Source: Microcoleus sp. FACHB-68 (GTDB taxonomy: Bacteria > Cyanobacteriota > Cyanobacteriia > Cyanobacteriales > Oscillatoriaceae). Taken from it: a stretch of DNA of 64,000 nt. How positions within the stretch are numbered: the stretch's first letter is position 1; every line of letters starts with the position of its first letter. The notes under the pieces were generated by a model. It saw only the letters and a list, made by a program, of their open reading frames with translations. It had not been told where the DNA came from and searched no databases. A program made the position numbers and the translations under genes. Below are positions 9,057 to 17,701 of this stretch, piece by piece. The stretch spans positions 1,612,001 to 1,676,000 of the forward strand of contig NZ_JACJOT010000008.1 of assembly GCF_014695715.1 (NCBI RefSeq), written 5' to 3'.

Positions 9057-9866
9057 ATGCTGACGAGTCTTCAGAATTCTTTAGTCAAACAAATTCGGAA
9101 GTTGCACGCTTCCAAAGGCCGGCGGGAACAACAGCTATTTCTCATCGAAGGAACGCATTTGCTGGAAGAAGCCTGTGCGGTGGATTTTCCTCTCGTCACG
9201 GTTTGCTGCACGCCCCAATGGCAGGAACGTCACCCCAATCTTTGGCAAACGGCAACTGAAAAAGCCGATCGCTCAGAATTAGTGAGTCCAGAAGTGCTCA
9301 CAGCGTTGGCAACCACGGTTAACCCGGATGGGGTGATCGCAACAGCACAACGGACGGCAACCGCTTCGCCCTCAGTCGCAACAGATTTGGGCATTGCCTT
9401 GGAAACGCTGCAAGATCCGGGCAACTTGGGTACCATTATCCGGACGGCAACGGCAGCCGGTGCCGGCGGTTTATGGCTGAGTGGGGATAGTGTAGATGCG
9501 GATCAGCCAAAGGTGCTGCGGGCGTCAGCAGGTGCCTGGTTTCGGTTGCCAATAATAGTCAGTGCTGATTTAAAAGCTGAAGTTGATCACTGCCGGCAGC
9601 AAGGGATGCAAGTAATCGCAACTGCTAGCAATGCCCCAGAAACTTATTGGGAAATTGACTACCGCCGCCCTACGCTGATTTTGCTGGGAAATGAAGGAGC
9701 TGGCTTATCTGCTAATTTAGTGGAGTTGGCAGACCGCCAAGTCAAAATTCCTCTCAAAGCCGGTGTGGAGTCGTTGAATGTGGCCATTGCTGCTGCCCTG
9801 ATATTATACGAAGCGCAACGGCAACGCGGCTTTATTCCTGAGAATCAGTCGATTTGGGATACTTAG
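9057..9866 (+). CDS. SpoU/TrmH-family RNA 2'-O-methyltransferase
   Basis: An SPOUT-class enzyme that methylates ribose in rRNA or tRNA with S-adenosylmethionine. It has the N-terminal substrate-binding domain (residues ~1-95, EQQLFLIEGTHLLEEA) and the knotted catalytic domain. The three family motifs are visible: LQDPGNLGTIIRTA, LLGNEGAGLS and SLNVAIAAALILYEA. Length (269 residues) is normal. Its 3' end overlaps the convergent small gene at 9832-10092 by 35 bp. The exact RNA target cannot be read from sequence. Confidence 0.92.
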   Translation: MLTSLQNSLVKQIRKLHASKGRREQQLFLIEGTHLLEEACAVDFPLVTVCCTPQWQERHPNLWQTATEKADRSELVSPEVLTALATTVNPDGVIATAQRTATASPSVATDLGIALETLQDPGNLGTIIRTATAAGAGGLWLSGDSVDADQPKVLRASAGAWFRLPIIVSADLKAEVDHCRQQGMQVIATASNAPETYWEIDYRRPTLILLGNEGAGLSANLVELADRQVKIPLKAGVESLNVAIAAALILYEAQRQRGFIPENQSIWDT

Positions 9867-10092
9867 ATTGAAAAAACTGCTCAATATCTGCGGCTGCTTG
9901 TTCTAGCTCAGTGAGATCAATTTTTTTTGCCCGCTTTTTGTCAGTTTTGGCAGGTGCCTCCCGTTCAACAGCCGGTTCTGATTTTTGCTGTTGAACTTCC
10001 GCGTCGCTCAAGGTTTTCTGCAATTGATCAAGTGAGTCGAAAAAGGATCGTGTAGCCTCTCGACGCAGATCTCGCTGATTCTCACGATCCAT
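9832..10092 (-). CDS. conserved small cyanobacterial hypothetical protein
   Basis: An 86-residue acidic/basic protein starting MDRENQRDLRREATRSFFD, probably mostly helical, with a Lys/Arg-rich middle (KTDKKRAKK) and a hydrophobic C-terminal helix (ELEQAAADIEQFF). The ATG at 10092 is chosen over an upstream TTG (10116) because GGAG lies about 9 bases before it. It overlaps the 3' end of the SpoU gene in the opposite direction. No function is known to me. Confidence 0.65.
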   Translation of the reverse strand: MDRENQRDLRREATRSFFDSLDQLQKTLSDAEVQQQKSEPAVEREAPAKTDKKRAKKIDLTELEQAAADIEQFFQSKYPKSTDSQE

Positions 10093-10586
10093 AGTGCTTG
10101 ACTCCAAAATCGACAATTAACGACAAAGACTGCGACTGCTCACCTCGGCTTAGTGTTGCAAGATTGAAGGCAAATTTCTAAAATTCACAAATGTCGCCAA
10201 TCTAGCTGTCACTTGCAGCAAGCATTATGAGTTTATCTATTTTTCTGTGGTGTAGCTAGTGGGAATATTAAGGGGATCAAGCCGGCCTTTGAGCAATAAG
10301 CCGGTAATTGCCGAGGGGAAAAGCGCAAAAGATGTTTAGGAATATAAGCATTCGTTAATTTTTAACCCCTGCCAGAGGATGACAAGCGTCCTGCCTGTGC
10401 AGCAACAGAGACGGGAAAAAAATCTTGTGCGAGCGAGCGCCGCCAGTTGACAATAAGGAGGGTAACGTACCTATAACTTGAGGTGTCCCTAATTTCGCCG
10501 CAAGCTTCGTTGAAACAAAACAGTAAAAATGTTTGAATAGGTAGTCTGCTCACTCTAAAACCTAAAATCTAAAATCTAAAATTGCT
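10093..10586. other. intergenic region upstream of lpdA
   Basis: This 494-bp region holds a promoter-like site (10447-10477) and, directly before lpdA, three copies of a CTAAAAT-type heptamer (about 10560-10582). No supported gene is seen. Confidence 0.55.
10447..10477 (+). promoter_or_regulatory. possible lpdA promoter
   Basis: TTGACA at 10447-10452 and TATAAC at 10472-10477 are separated by 19 bp, slightly longer than ideal. Transcription would give a leader of about 100 bases before lpdA. Confidence 0.35.
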
Positions 10587-12020
10587 ATGAGTCAGGGATT
10601 TGATTACGATTTGGTAATTATCGGGGCCGGTGTGGGTGGACATGGTGCGGCTTTGCACGCGGTCAGCTGCGGCTTGAAAGTGGCGATTGTGGAATCGGCA
10701 GAAATGGGCGGCACCTGTATTAACCGGGGCTGTATTCCCTCAAAAGCCTTGCTGGCGGCTGCCGGTCGTGTGCGGGAACTGCGGGATGCCCACCATCTCA
10801 AGACGCTGGGGATTCAATTGGGGGAAATGACTTTCGACCGGCAAGCGATTTCAGACCATGCCGGCGGCATCGTCAGCAAAATTCGTGGCGATATGACCAA
10901 TAGCCTTAAACGTCTGGGCGTCGATGTGATTCAGGGATGGGGCCGGCTAGCTGGAACGCAAAAAGTAACCGTCACGACAGACAAAGGTGAAAAAACAGTT
11001 ACCGCCGACGAGATTATTTTAGCTCCGGGTTCGGTTCCCTTTGTCCCCCCAGGCATTGAAATTGACGGAAAAACTGTATTTACGAGCGATGCCGGCATCA
11101 AGCTGGAATCGCTACCGTCTTGGATCGCCATCATTGGCAGTGGTTATATTGGTTTGGAATTTGCCGATATTTACACCGCACTGGGCAGCGAAATCACGAT
11201 GATCGAAGCCCTAGATCAGCTAATGCCCACGTTTGACCCGGATATTGCCAAGCAAGCTCAGCGCGTGCTGATCGCGCCCCGCGACATTGAAACCAGAGTC
11301 GGGCTGTTGGCGAAAAAAGTAACGCCCGGATCGCCGGTAGTGATTGAACTTGCCGACGTTAAAACCAAAGAAGTTGTAGAAGTTTTAGAAGTGGATGCCT
11401 GCTTGGTGGCAACAGGACGCATTCCAGCCACCAAAGATATGGGATTAGAAGCTGCCGGCGTTGAAATTGACCGGCGCGGCTTTATTCCCGTTGATGACCG
11501 CATGGCGGTATTATCTGGCGGTGAGCCGGTGCCCCACCTTTGGGCAATTGGCGACGCCACCGGCAAGATGATGCTTGCTCACGCAGCCTCCGCACAGGGC
11601 ATCACAGCCGTGGAAAATATTTGTGGGCGTCCCCGTACCGTTGATTACCGCTGCATCCCTGCCGCCGCCTTCACCCACCCAGAAATTAGCTTTGTCGGCA
11701 TGACAGAGCCGGCAGCCAAGGAAATGGGCCAAGCCGAAGGATTTGAAGTGGCAGCCGTACGCACATACTTCAAGGGCAATTCTAAAGCTATTGCCGAAGG
11801 AGAAACCGACGGCTTAGCCAAAGTGATTTACCGGCAAGACACCGGCGAATTACTGGGTGTTCACATTCTGGGTATCCACGCCGCCGATTTAATCCAAGAA
11901 GCTGCCAATGCCATCGCCCACCGGCAATCTGTGCGCGATTTAGCCTTTTTGGTTCACACCCATCCCACCCTCTCGGAAGTGTTGGATGAAGCCTATAAGC
12001 GAGCACTAACGCCGCATTGA
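10587..12020 (+). CDS. lpdA: dihydrolipoamide dehydrogenase (E3)
   Basis: FAD enzyme that reoxidises dihydrolipoamide with NAD+, serving the pyruvate dehydrogenase complex and glycine cleavage. Seen in order: N-terminal FAD-binding [10 protein letters not shown] (~12), redox-active disulfide in [15 protein letters not shown] (~42-56), NAD-binding [10 protein letters not shown] (~183), the second FAD motif ending AIGDATG (~321), and the C-terminal dimer interface with catalytic HTHPTLSE (~458). Full length (477 residues). It is followed by repeat DNA and trpC on the same strand. Confidence 0.95.
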   Translation: MSQGFDYDLVIIGAGVGGHGAALHAVSCGLKVAIVESAEMGGTCINRGCIPSKALLAAAGRVRELRDAHHLKTLGIQLGEMTFDRQAISDHAGGIVSKIRGDMTNSLKRLGVDVIQGWGRLAGTQKVTVTTDKGEKTVTADEIILAPGSVPFVPPGIEIDGKTVFTSDAGIKLESLPSWIAIIGSGYIGLEFADIYTALGSEITMIEALDQLMPTFDPDIAKQAQRVLIAPRDIETRVGLLAKKVTPGSPVVIELADVKTKEVVEVLEVDACLVATGRIPATKDMGLEAAGVEIDRRGFIPVDDRMAVLSGGEPVPHLWAIGDATGKMMLAHAASAQGITAVENICGRPRTVDYRCIPAAAFTHPEISFVGMTEPAAKEMGQAEGFEVAAVRTYFKGNSKAIAEGETDGLAKVIYRQDTGELLGVHILGIHAADLIQEAANAIAHRQSVRDLAFLVHTHPTLSEVLDEAYKRALTPH

Positions 12021-12023
12021 GTG

Positions 12024-12051
12024 CTGAGTCCTGAGTCCTGAGTCCTGAGTG
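12024..12051 (+). repeat. CTGAGTC heptamer tandem repeat
   Basis: Four adjacent 7-bp units (three CTGAGTC and one CTGAGTG) lie just after the lpdA stop codon. The same word on the opposite strand is repeated upstream of pdxA (26084-26111). Confidence 0.85.
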
Positions 12052-12101
12052 GGAGAGGGGGAGAGTGGGAAAGTGGGAGAGCCTAAGAAAAGCAGCGATT
12101 A

Positions 12102-12185
12102 CCCCCATGCCCCATGCCCCATGCCCCATGCCCCATGCCCCATGCCCCATGCCCAATCCCCCATGCCCCATGCCCAATCCCCAAT
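12102..12185 (+). repeat. CCCCATG heptamer tandem repeat
   Basis: About ten copies of the 7-bp unit CCCCATG, with CCCAATC variants near the end, immediately precede trpC. This is a short tandemly repeated repetitive (STRR) sequence of the type common in filamentous cyanobacteria. It can be read as an open frame joined to trpC but that peptide is low-complexity and not part of the enzyme. Confidence 0.9.
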
Positions 12186-12194
12186 TCCCTTAAT

Positions 12195-13073
12195 ATGCAA
12201 ATTCGACGCCGTCCTCCAAATCCATCTGTTGCCGTCACTTCCCTGCGCTATCAGGTGAAAATGGCTGACTCGGAACCGCGCCATATTTTAGAAGAAATTG
12301 TCTGGCAGAAGGAAACTGAAGTTGCCCAACTGCGGGAACGCTTGCCTTTAGCTGAGCTACAGTATCAGGTAAAAAGCGCACCGGCACCCCGCGATTTTTT
12401 AGCGGCGTTGCGGGAAGGCAAAACGCAACCGGCACTGATTGCGGAAGTTAAAAAGGCGTCTCCCAGTAAGGGCGTAATCCGGGAGGATTTCGAGCCGGTG
12501 GAGATTGCTCTGGCTTACCAGCAAGGCGGTGCGAGCTGCATCTCTGTGTTAACGGATGAGAAATTTTTTCAAGGCAGCTTTGAGAATTTGCGGCGGGTTC
12601 GCTCCTCTGTTGAGCTGCCGGTGTTGTGCAAGGATTTTCTAATTTATCCCTACCAAATTTACCTCGCTCGCCTCAACGGGGCTGATGCGGTGCTGTTGAT
12701 TGCGGCGATTCTTTCTGACAAAGATTTACAATATTTTGTGAAAATTGTCAAGGTTTTGGGAATGACAGCCCTGATAGAAGTACACACCTTAGAGGAACTG
12801 GATCGGGTGCTGGGCATCGAGGGCGTAACCTTGGTGGGGATTAACAATCGCAATTTGGAAGACTTTTCTGTGGATCTGCAAACTACGGTTGGGCTGATGG
12901 CAGAACGAGGCGAACAGTTGCGTGAACGTGGGATTTTAGTTGTCAGCGAGTCGGGGCTGCACAGCAGAGAGGATTTGAGCCGGGTGGCTGATGCCGGCGC
13001 TACTGCGGTTCTGATTGGTGAGTCTTTGGTGAAACAGCCAGACCCAGCCGATGCGATTGCGAAGCTTTTCTGA
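12195..13073 (+). CDS. trpC: indole-3-glycerol phosphate synthase
   Basis: Converts carboxyphenylamino-deoxyribulose phosphate to indole-3-glycerol phosphate in tryptophan synthesis. A single TIM barrel with the family motifs [14 protein letters not shown] (catalytic Lys), [26 protein letters not shown] and VSESGL. The ATG at 12195 (protein begins [11 protein letters not shown]) is chosen; the open frame further upstream only translates heptamer repeats. The product is 292 residues, and the N-terminal extension of about 40 residues before the barrel is usual in cyanobacteria. No other trp gene is adjacent. Confidence 0.95.
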   Translation: MQIRRRPPNPSVAVTSLRYQVKMADSEPRHILEEIVWQKETEVAQLRERLPLAELQYQVKSAPAPRDFLAALREGKTQPALIAEVKKASPSKGVIREDFEPVEIALAYQQGGASCISVLTDEKFFQGSFENLRRVRSSVELPVLCKDFLIYPYQIYLARLNGADAVLLIAAILSDKDLQYFVKIVKVLGMTALIEVHTLEELDRVLGIEGVTLVGINNRNLEDFSVDLQTTVGLMAERGEQLRERGILVVSESGLHSREDLSRVADAGATAVLIGESLVKQPDPADAIAKLF

Positions 13074-13262
13074 AATGCCTAGGGCTTGCCGGCAAAGCAA
13101 ACATTGCTGATTTTTAGTGCCGGCAAATCCTATTTTTGGAAGCATAAATGTGCGCTGTTAGCGTTCAAAAACATATTAATTAAGGAAAATAAATTCTTTT
13201 CCGGTGTGCCTTTCCCCGGCTGAAGCAGGCGTGCGAATCACTTTGTCGTGGCAGGGAGTGCG

Positions 13263-13390
13263 AGTATAGAGTATGATGCAATACTAGACTCTGCATTTCG
13301 GAAACTTAGGTTTCTTTGAATGGCGGCGCAACGCCCAGACCCAGTAATTTGCTTGGTTCTGCAACGCCTCATTTTATGACGATCGGGTCT
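13263..13390 (+). ncRNA. candidate structured RNA or leader
   Basis: In the 344-bp gap between trpC and the next gene there is a run of hairpins: GAAAC-ttag-GTTTC (13301-13314), GGCG-gcgcaa-CGCC (13322-13335), and AGACCC (13337-13342) pairing with GGGTCT (13385-13390). Candidate promoter elements TTGTCG/TATAGA lie just upstream (13243-13270). It could be a small RNA or the 5' leader of the gene at 13418. I cannot assign an RNA family. Confidence 0.3.
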
Positions 13391-13417
13391 CGGTTCACTT
13401 GAGGTAGATCAGCTTTC

Positions 13418-13699
13418 ATGGAGCCTATTCCTCTTCCTTCCCATATCCACTACGAATTGCTATTGCAACTGTTAGAGCGTCAAACAATGTTTGCTGTTGG
13501 GCAAAAGCCTTCTCAACGCGAACAGGTACATCAGCTGATTTCGACGCTCCGCAAAGCGCTTGCCCAACAGAAGCAACTAGAAGATAGCTGTGAACGAGCG
13601 AATGTACCAATAGAGTACCGCTGGTCACTCAATGACAGCAACGGAGAACAGACTTCTAATCAGAATTTCCGGAAAGCACAGCAGCAACCACCGGCCTGA
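13418..13699 (+). CDS. small conserved cyanobacterial protein (DUF5340-like)
   Basis: A 93-residue protein starting MEPIPLPSHIHYELLLQLL, helical in its first two thirds, with a polar Gln/Asn-rich C terminus. From memory it resembles a cyanobacterial family annotated DUF5340; this needs a profile search. GAGGT lies about 13 bases before the ATG. No catalytic motif, membrane segment or signal peptide is seen. It is a single gene on its own between trpC and the aminotransferase. Confidence 0.7.
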   Translation: MEPIPLPSHIHYELLLQLLERQTMFAVGQKPSQREQVHQLISTLRKALAQQKQLEDSCERANVPIEYRWSLNDSNGEQTSNQNFRKAQQQPPA

Positions 13700-13809
13700 T
13701 ACGATATTTGGATCGAGCAATGGGCGGATTTGAAATGATGGATGCTGCTGCCGGTCGTTTTTCTAAATGGATCGGTTGCCGGCATATACCACAAGGGTAT
13801 GAGGAAGTA

Positions 13810-13845
13810 AAAAGTAAAAAATCAGTGATTTTTTCTGTTACTTTT
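13810..13845. repeat. AT-rich inverted repeat
   Basis: AAAAGTA (13810-13816) pairs with TACTTTT (13839-13845), and inside it AAAAAATCA (13816-13824) pairs with TGATTTTTT (13826-13834). It may be a weak terminator for the preceding small gene or a site upstream of the aminotransferase. Confidence 0.3.
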
Positions 13846-13914
13846 GCAGATCGCTTTGTGCTATAAAAACACCCCTAGCCACTAACAAGATTTTTGAGAC
13901 AGTAGGACGGACTC

Positions 13915-15069
13915 ATGGACGATAAGCTGATGCTGATGATTCCTGGCCCAACGCCGGTGCCAGAGCAGGCATTACTCGCGCTCTCTCGGCACCCAATTGG
14001 CCACCGCAGCGGTGATTTTAGTAAAATCATGGCAGAGGTTACTCAAAACCTCAAATGGCTGCACCAAACGGAAAACGATGTTTTGATTTTGACAGCCAGT
14101 GGCACCGGCGCGATGGAAGCAGGAATTATCAACTTTCTGAGTCCGGGTGATCGGGTTTTGGTTGGCTGTAATGGTAAATTTGGCGATCGGTGGGCTGAAG
14201 TTTGTGAAGCTTACGGACTCGCCGTCGAGAAAGTTTCGGCAGAGTGGGGCAAAGCACTTGAACCTGAACAGTTCCGAGAAAAACTGGCAGCAGACACCGG
14301 CAAACAAATCAAAGCCGTGATCCTTACCCACAGCGAAACGTCCACCGGCGTCCTTAATGACTTAGAAACAATTAACCGGCACGTCAAAGAGCACGGCGAA
14401 GCTTTGATGATGGTAGACACCGTTACCAGCTTAGGGGCGGTTAATGTGCCGATGGATGCCTGGGGATTAGATGTTGTGGCATCTGGGTCACAAAAAGGCT
14501 ATATGATTCCTCCTGGGCTGGGTTTTGTGGCTGTTAGCCCCAAAGCTTGGGAGGCTTACAAAACGGCAAAACTGCCCCGTTACTACTTGGATCTGGGCAA
14601 ATACCGTAAAGATGCTGCGAAAAACACCACACCGTTTACGCCGCCGGTGAACTTGTTTTTTGCCCTGCAAGCCTCGCTGAACATGATGCGGAATGAAGGG
14701 TTAGAAAATATTTTTGCACGGCACCAGCGCTTAATGAAGGCCACTCGCGCTGCAATTAAAGCGATGGATCTACCCCTGTTGACCTCGGATGAGGCAGCTA
14801 GTCCAGCGATCACAGCCGTAGGGCCGGCACAAATAGACGCGGAAAAAGTGCGTTCAATTGTGAAAAAGCGGTTCGATATCGTTCTTGCCGGCGGACAAGA
14901 TCATCTTACGGGCAAGATATTCCGAATTGGCCACTTAGGGTTTGTCAGTGATCGGGATATCTTGGCGGCCATTGCTTCTCTAGAAGTTGCCTTCAAAGAA
15001 TTGGGCCATAAAAGCTTCACGCCGGGTGCCGGTGTTGCCGCTGCTGCTGAAATTTTTGCTCAGTCTTAG
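13915..15069 (+). CDS. class V aminotransferase (serine/alanine-glyoxylate type)
   Basis: A PLP-dependent aminotransferase of the family that includes serine/alanine:glyoxylate aminotransferase and the old 'soluble hydrogenase 42-kDa subunit' of cyanobacteria. It starts with MIPGPTPVPE, has TASGTGAMEAG near residue 62 (PLP-phosphate contact), DTVTSLGAV (~172, Asp contacting the ring nitrogen) and the Schiff-base Lys in SGSQKGYM (~195). The C-terminal small domain ends with a FRIGHLG motif. In cyanobacteria it would act in photorespiratory glycine/serine metabolism. An intrinsic terminator follows at 15108-15141. Confidence 0.92.
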   Translation: MDDKLMLMIPGPTPVPEQALLALSRHPIGHRSGDFSKIMAEVTQNLKWLHQTENDVLILTASGTGAMEAGIINFLSPGDRVLVGCNGKFGDRWAEVCEAYGLAVEKVSAEWGKALEPEQFREKLAADTGKQIKAVILTHSETSTGVLNDLETINRHVKEHGEALMMVDTVTSLGAVNVPMDAWGLDVVASGSQKGYMIPPGLGFVAVSPKAWEAYKTAKLPRYYLDLGKYRKDAAKNTTPFTPPVNLFFALQASLNMMRNEGLENIFARHQRLMKATRAAIKAMDLPLLTSDEAASPAITAVGPAQIDAEKVRSIVKKRFDIVLAGGQDHLTGKIFRIGHLGFVSDRDILAAIASLEVAFKELGHKSFTPGAGVAAAAEIFAQS

Positions 15070-15107
15070 GCAAGAATTTTAAATCTAATTATTTAGGCTT
15101 CAAAATC

Positions 15108-15141
15108 AAAAGAGCGGGCTGTTTAACAAACCCGCTCTTTT
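15108..15141 (+). terminator. intrinsic terminator after the aminotransferase
   Basis: An 11-bp perfect stem (AAAAGAGCGGG, 15108-15118, with 15131-15141) encloses a 12-base loop and runs into TTTTTATTATG. This is a classical rho-independent terminator. Confidence 0.9.
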
Positions 15142-15241
15142 TATTATGTTGTTTTGATTGTTGCCGAAGTCAATTTTCAAAAACATTTTCTCCTGCGTCC
15201 GGATCAAGCCGGTGGACAAGCTAGATAACATAAATCAAATC

Positions 15242-15433
15242 TTATGCTGTTTCCAGCCAGTCGTAGATTCGTTCTAACTGTTCAATCGTTACCAAGCCAT
15301 ACTGCCAGAGAATCATGGGCAATGGGCCTGGATCTTGCTCGCGATGCCGCAGAGCGATTTTAAGACAGGACGCAGAAATTGCTAAATCGTCTTGTAAAAA
15401 TCGGATGAATTTATTGTGTGTTGCGGGTGCCAT
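15242..15433 (-). CDS. DUF2949 family protein
   Basis: A 63-residue protein with the DUF2949 signature: RFLQDDLAIS near the N terminus, ALRHREQDPGPLPMILWQYG in the middle, and LEQLERIYDWLE at the end. The family is cyanobacterial and of unknown function. AAAGG precedes the ATG by about 6 bases. It is convergent with the aminotransferase; the terminator lies between them. Confidence 0.85.
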   Translation of the reverse strand: MAPATHNKFIRFLQDDLAISASCLKIALRHREQDPGPLPMILWQYGLVTIEQLERIYDWLETA

Positions 15434-15539
15434 ATCTACCTTTCACCTTGTCAATTAAACCTAATTTTGTATCATCAATCCTGCTTTTAAAGGGTGCAGT
15501 TAGCCAGTATGCAATCTGTACACCAGGGTTGCCGGCAAT

Positions 15540-15717
15540 TCGTACCCATGACGGGACGATATTCCGCTTTATTATGTGCCAGACGCTGCTAAAACTTCGT
15601 CACGCTCAGAACTGAAAGCTTTAAAGCTACTTATCCTGTTCGCGTGCGTTTTGCGCTGATCCCCGAATTAGTTGGGAGCTTTGCTGCCGCCGCAGACAAC
15701 TTATTCGCTAATCCCTA
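15540..15717 (+). pseudogene. decayed gene fragment
   Basis: Within the 770-bp region 15434-16203 two adjoining frames read like one old coding sequence: PLYYVPDAAKTSSRSELKA (from about 15561) and then, after a frame change, YPVRVRFALIPELVGSFAA ending at a TAG (15715-15717). An in-frame TGA (15549) precedes the first part. I do not recognise the family. The rest of the region (15718-16203) shows nothing I can support. Confidence 0.3.
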
Positions 15718-16203
15718 GTGCATCAGGTTCTGCGAGCAACGACATCTGTAAATTTACAGATTTTTCAAACAGAACCCGATTGGCGCTTCAGCCGTTTTAC
15801 TGAAACTTTTTATGAGCTAGAGCCGGCTTACATTTGCCAAACCCTTGCTACATCAATATTCCTTCCCTTTCGGGACGGTTTATATGGGGGTTCACTCCTG
15901 TCTCACTCCTACACCAAAAGAAATACGCTTTGAGTGTACTTTCCCCCAATCTACGCCTTTGACTACAGCCGTTAGCTTCAGGATGAGGCAACCGCCCCAG
16001 ACTTAACTATCGATTGAGTTTGAGCGCTCCACGGTATCTCGTACAAATTTACTCTAACTGTATCCATTTCTTGCCGCAGCCGAGTAAAGATTGTACAGAT
16101 ATTTTGTGAAGTTTCCAAGAAGCATTTTATAAATTTTCTGCTCCTCAGATAGACAGATTAGCAAATCCCGCTCGTTCTGTCCACAATCACAAATTATGCA
16201 ATT

Positions 16204-16791
16204 TTAATGGTTTGGATAAGGTTTTGCAGGGGATTGAGGAGTTTGCTCGGTGCCGGCTTCTAAAAACTGGATAGCAATTTGATCGCCGGCTTTTAAGCCT
16301 AGTTCAGCAGCTCTGCCGCCCCGTAGCTCAATCACTTGGTCAACCAGTGTACCATCAGGGCCGTAAGTCGGACAAGGTAAAGTTGTGCAAGGCGGCACAT
16401 TTGCCTCAATCGCTTGCACTTCCCCGTCGCGCAAAAAGATCATATCCAAATTAATCGCAACATTCTTCATCCAAAAGCTGACACTTTGAGGCGGGTTAAA
16501 GGCAAACAACATCCCGCGATCATCTGCTAAGGAAGTTCGGTACATTAACCCGGTGGCTTGTTGTTGCGGTGTTTTAGCCACTTCCAGGGCAATGGTTTTA
16601 CCGGCAATGGTTGCTTTTGCGGAAATCGGTAACGCTTGCCCCTGGGAAGTGCTCACCGGCACTGGAGATACGACAGCCGGCAGGGTTGGATCGTTGGGTG
16701 ATCCAGCCTGAGAGCTTTCTGGTGCCGGTTGTGAGCATCCCATTAGCAAAACACTAAGCGTTATTCCTACCAAACTATTGTGTTCAATCAC
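16204..16791 (-). CDS. DUF192 lipoprotein
   Basis: A 195-residue lipoprotein. The start is GTG at 16791, with GGAG about 10 bases upstream. The first 19 residues form a signal peptide with a lipobox LLMGC. A Pro/Ser-rich linker (~20-55) leads to a DUF192 domain (~60-175) with its typical elements: LMYRTSLADDRGMLF, FWMKNVAINLDMIF and the Cys pair PPCTTLPC. The domain is thought to bind ligands or metal in the envelope; function is unproven. It lies upstream of, and opposite to, the decayed 15.5-kb region. Confidence 0.85.
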   Translation of the reverse strand: MIEHNSLVGITLSVLLMGCSQPAPESSQAGSPNDPTLPAVVSPVPVSTSQGQALPISAKATIAGKTIALEVAKTPQQQATGLMYRTSLADDRGMLFAFNPPQSVSFWMKNVAINLDMIFLRDGEVQAIEANVPPCTTLPCPTYGPDGTLVDQVIELRGGRAAELGLKAGDQIAIQFLEAGTEQTPQSPAKPYPNH

Positions 16792-16870
16792 CTCGCACTC
16801 GCTCCTTTTTATAATCGATTTTAGAGAGTGGGTTTAACGATAATTCTTCACCTCTAAAATCTCAAATTCC

Positions 16871-17554
16871 CTACGCTTCTCGTAAAACGTAGCCAACACC
16901 TCGCACGGTTTGAATCAGGCGCTTCTGACCCTCATCTTCTATTTTGAGGCGCAAATATCGAATATACACCTCAATCACATTCGATTCACCCATAAAGTCA
17001 TAACCCCAAACATTTTCTAAAATTTGGTCGCGGGTTAGCACTTCTCTGGGGTGTTCCATCAAATACTTCAGCAGTTCATATTCCTTCATCGTTAGCTCGA
17101 TCACCCGTCCATTCCGCAACGCGCGGCGGGTAGACAGATCCAGCACCAGATCACCAAAGCGTAACTGTTCCGTCCCTGGGGCATCCGGCTGTAGGTACAG
17201 ACGCACCAGTTGTAAAAAATCTTCGCTGCGGTAGGGTTTGAGGAAATAATCATCCGCCCCCGCTTCTAAACAAGCCACGCGATCATCAACACTATCACGA
17301 GCCATTAATAGCAGCACCGGCGCTCGATTACCCACTCTTCTGAGCTGGGTACACAACTGCAACCCCGACTCTCCCGCCAGCATCCGATCCACAACAATTA
17401 AAGCCGGCTGCAGTTGGTCGGCTTGAGAAAGGCCGGTGGGTGCATCATAAGCCACAACCGGCTCGTAGCCAGATTCTTTTAAATCCAGACTCACATTGTG
17501 AGCTAGTGCGGCATCCGTTTCTATCAGCAGGACACAGGGATTTCGATCAAGCAT
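16871..17554 (-). CDS. OmpR-family response regulator (NblR-like)
   Basis: A two-component response regulator: receiver domain (~1-120) with acidic residues E12 and D14, phospho-acceptor Asp56 in VVDRMLAG, and Lys in FLKPY; then a winged-helix DNA-binding domain (~130-225) with TMKEYELLKYLM and the recognition-helix region SNVIEVYIRYLRLKI. The receiver resembles NblR, the cyanobacterial regulator of phycobilisome degradation and stress, more than PhoB-type proteins as far as I recall; that naming is tentative. The switch region has MARD, as in other NblR-like receivers. No kinase gene is adjacent. Confidence 0.9.
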   Translation of the reverse strand: MLDRNPCVLLIETDAALAHNVSLDLKESGYEPVVAYDAPTGLSQADQLQPALIVVDRMLAGESGLQLCTQLRRVGNRAPVLLLMARDSVDDRVACLEAGADDYFLKPYRSEDFLQLVRLYLQPDAPGTEQLRFGDLVLDLSTRRALRNGRVIELTMKEYELLKYLMEHPREVLTRDQILENVWGYDFMGESNVIEVYIRYLRLKIEDEGQKRLIQTVRGVGYVLREA

Positions 17555-17701
17555 AATAGCCCTTGTTAGTAATTCGTGGTGAGTGGTTAGGCATCAGCGG
17601 CGAATGGGCAATCTCATCGGGGTTCAGGAACTCAGCCACCTCTCAACCCATGACCCAATAACGACTGACCACTGACTGCTAACAGAAGACAACTTTACCC
17701 A

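Noticed and set aside
10362-10553. 63-codon minus frame upstream of lpdA
   Set aside because: Overlaps the promoter-like region, has no ribosome binding site and no recognisable sequence.
12114-12194. N-terminal extension of trpC through the CCCCATG repeats
   Set aside because: Encodes a Pro/His/Cys low-complexity peptide from repeats; the ATG at 12195 matches the normal enzyme start.
13719-13865. 48-codon plus frame starting ATGGGCGGATTT
   Set aside because: It covers the AT-rich inverted repeat, and its second half translates simple A/T runs.
15718-15933. 71-codon plus frame in the 15.4-16.2 kb gap
   Set aside because: Starts right after the stop of the decayed fragment; composition not protein-like; no SD.
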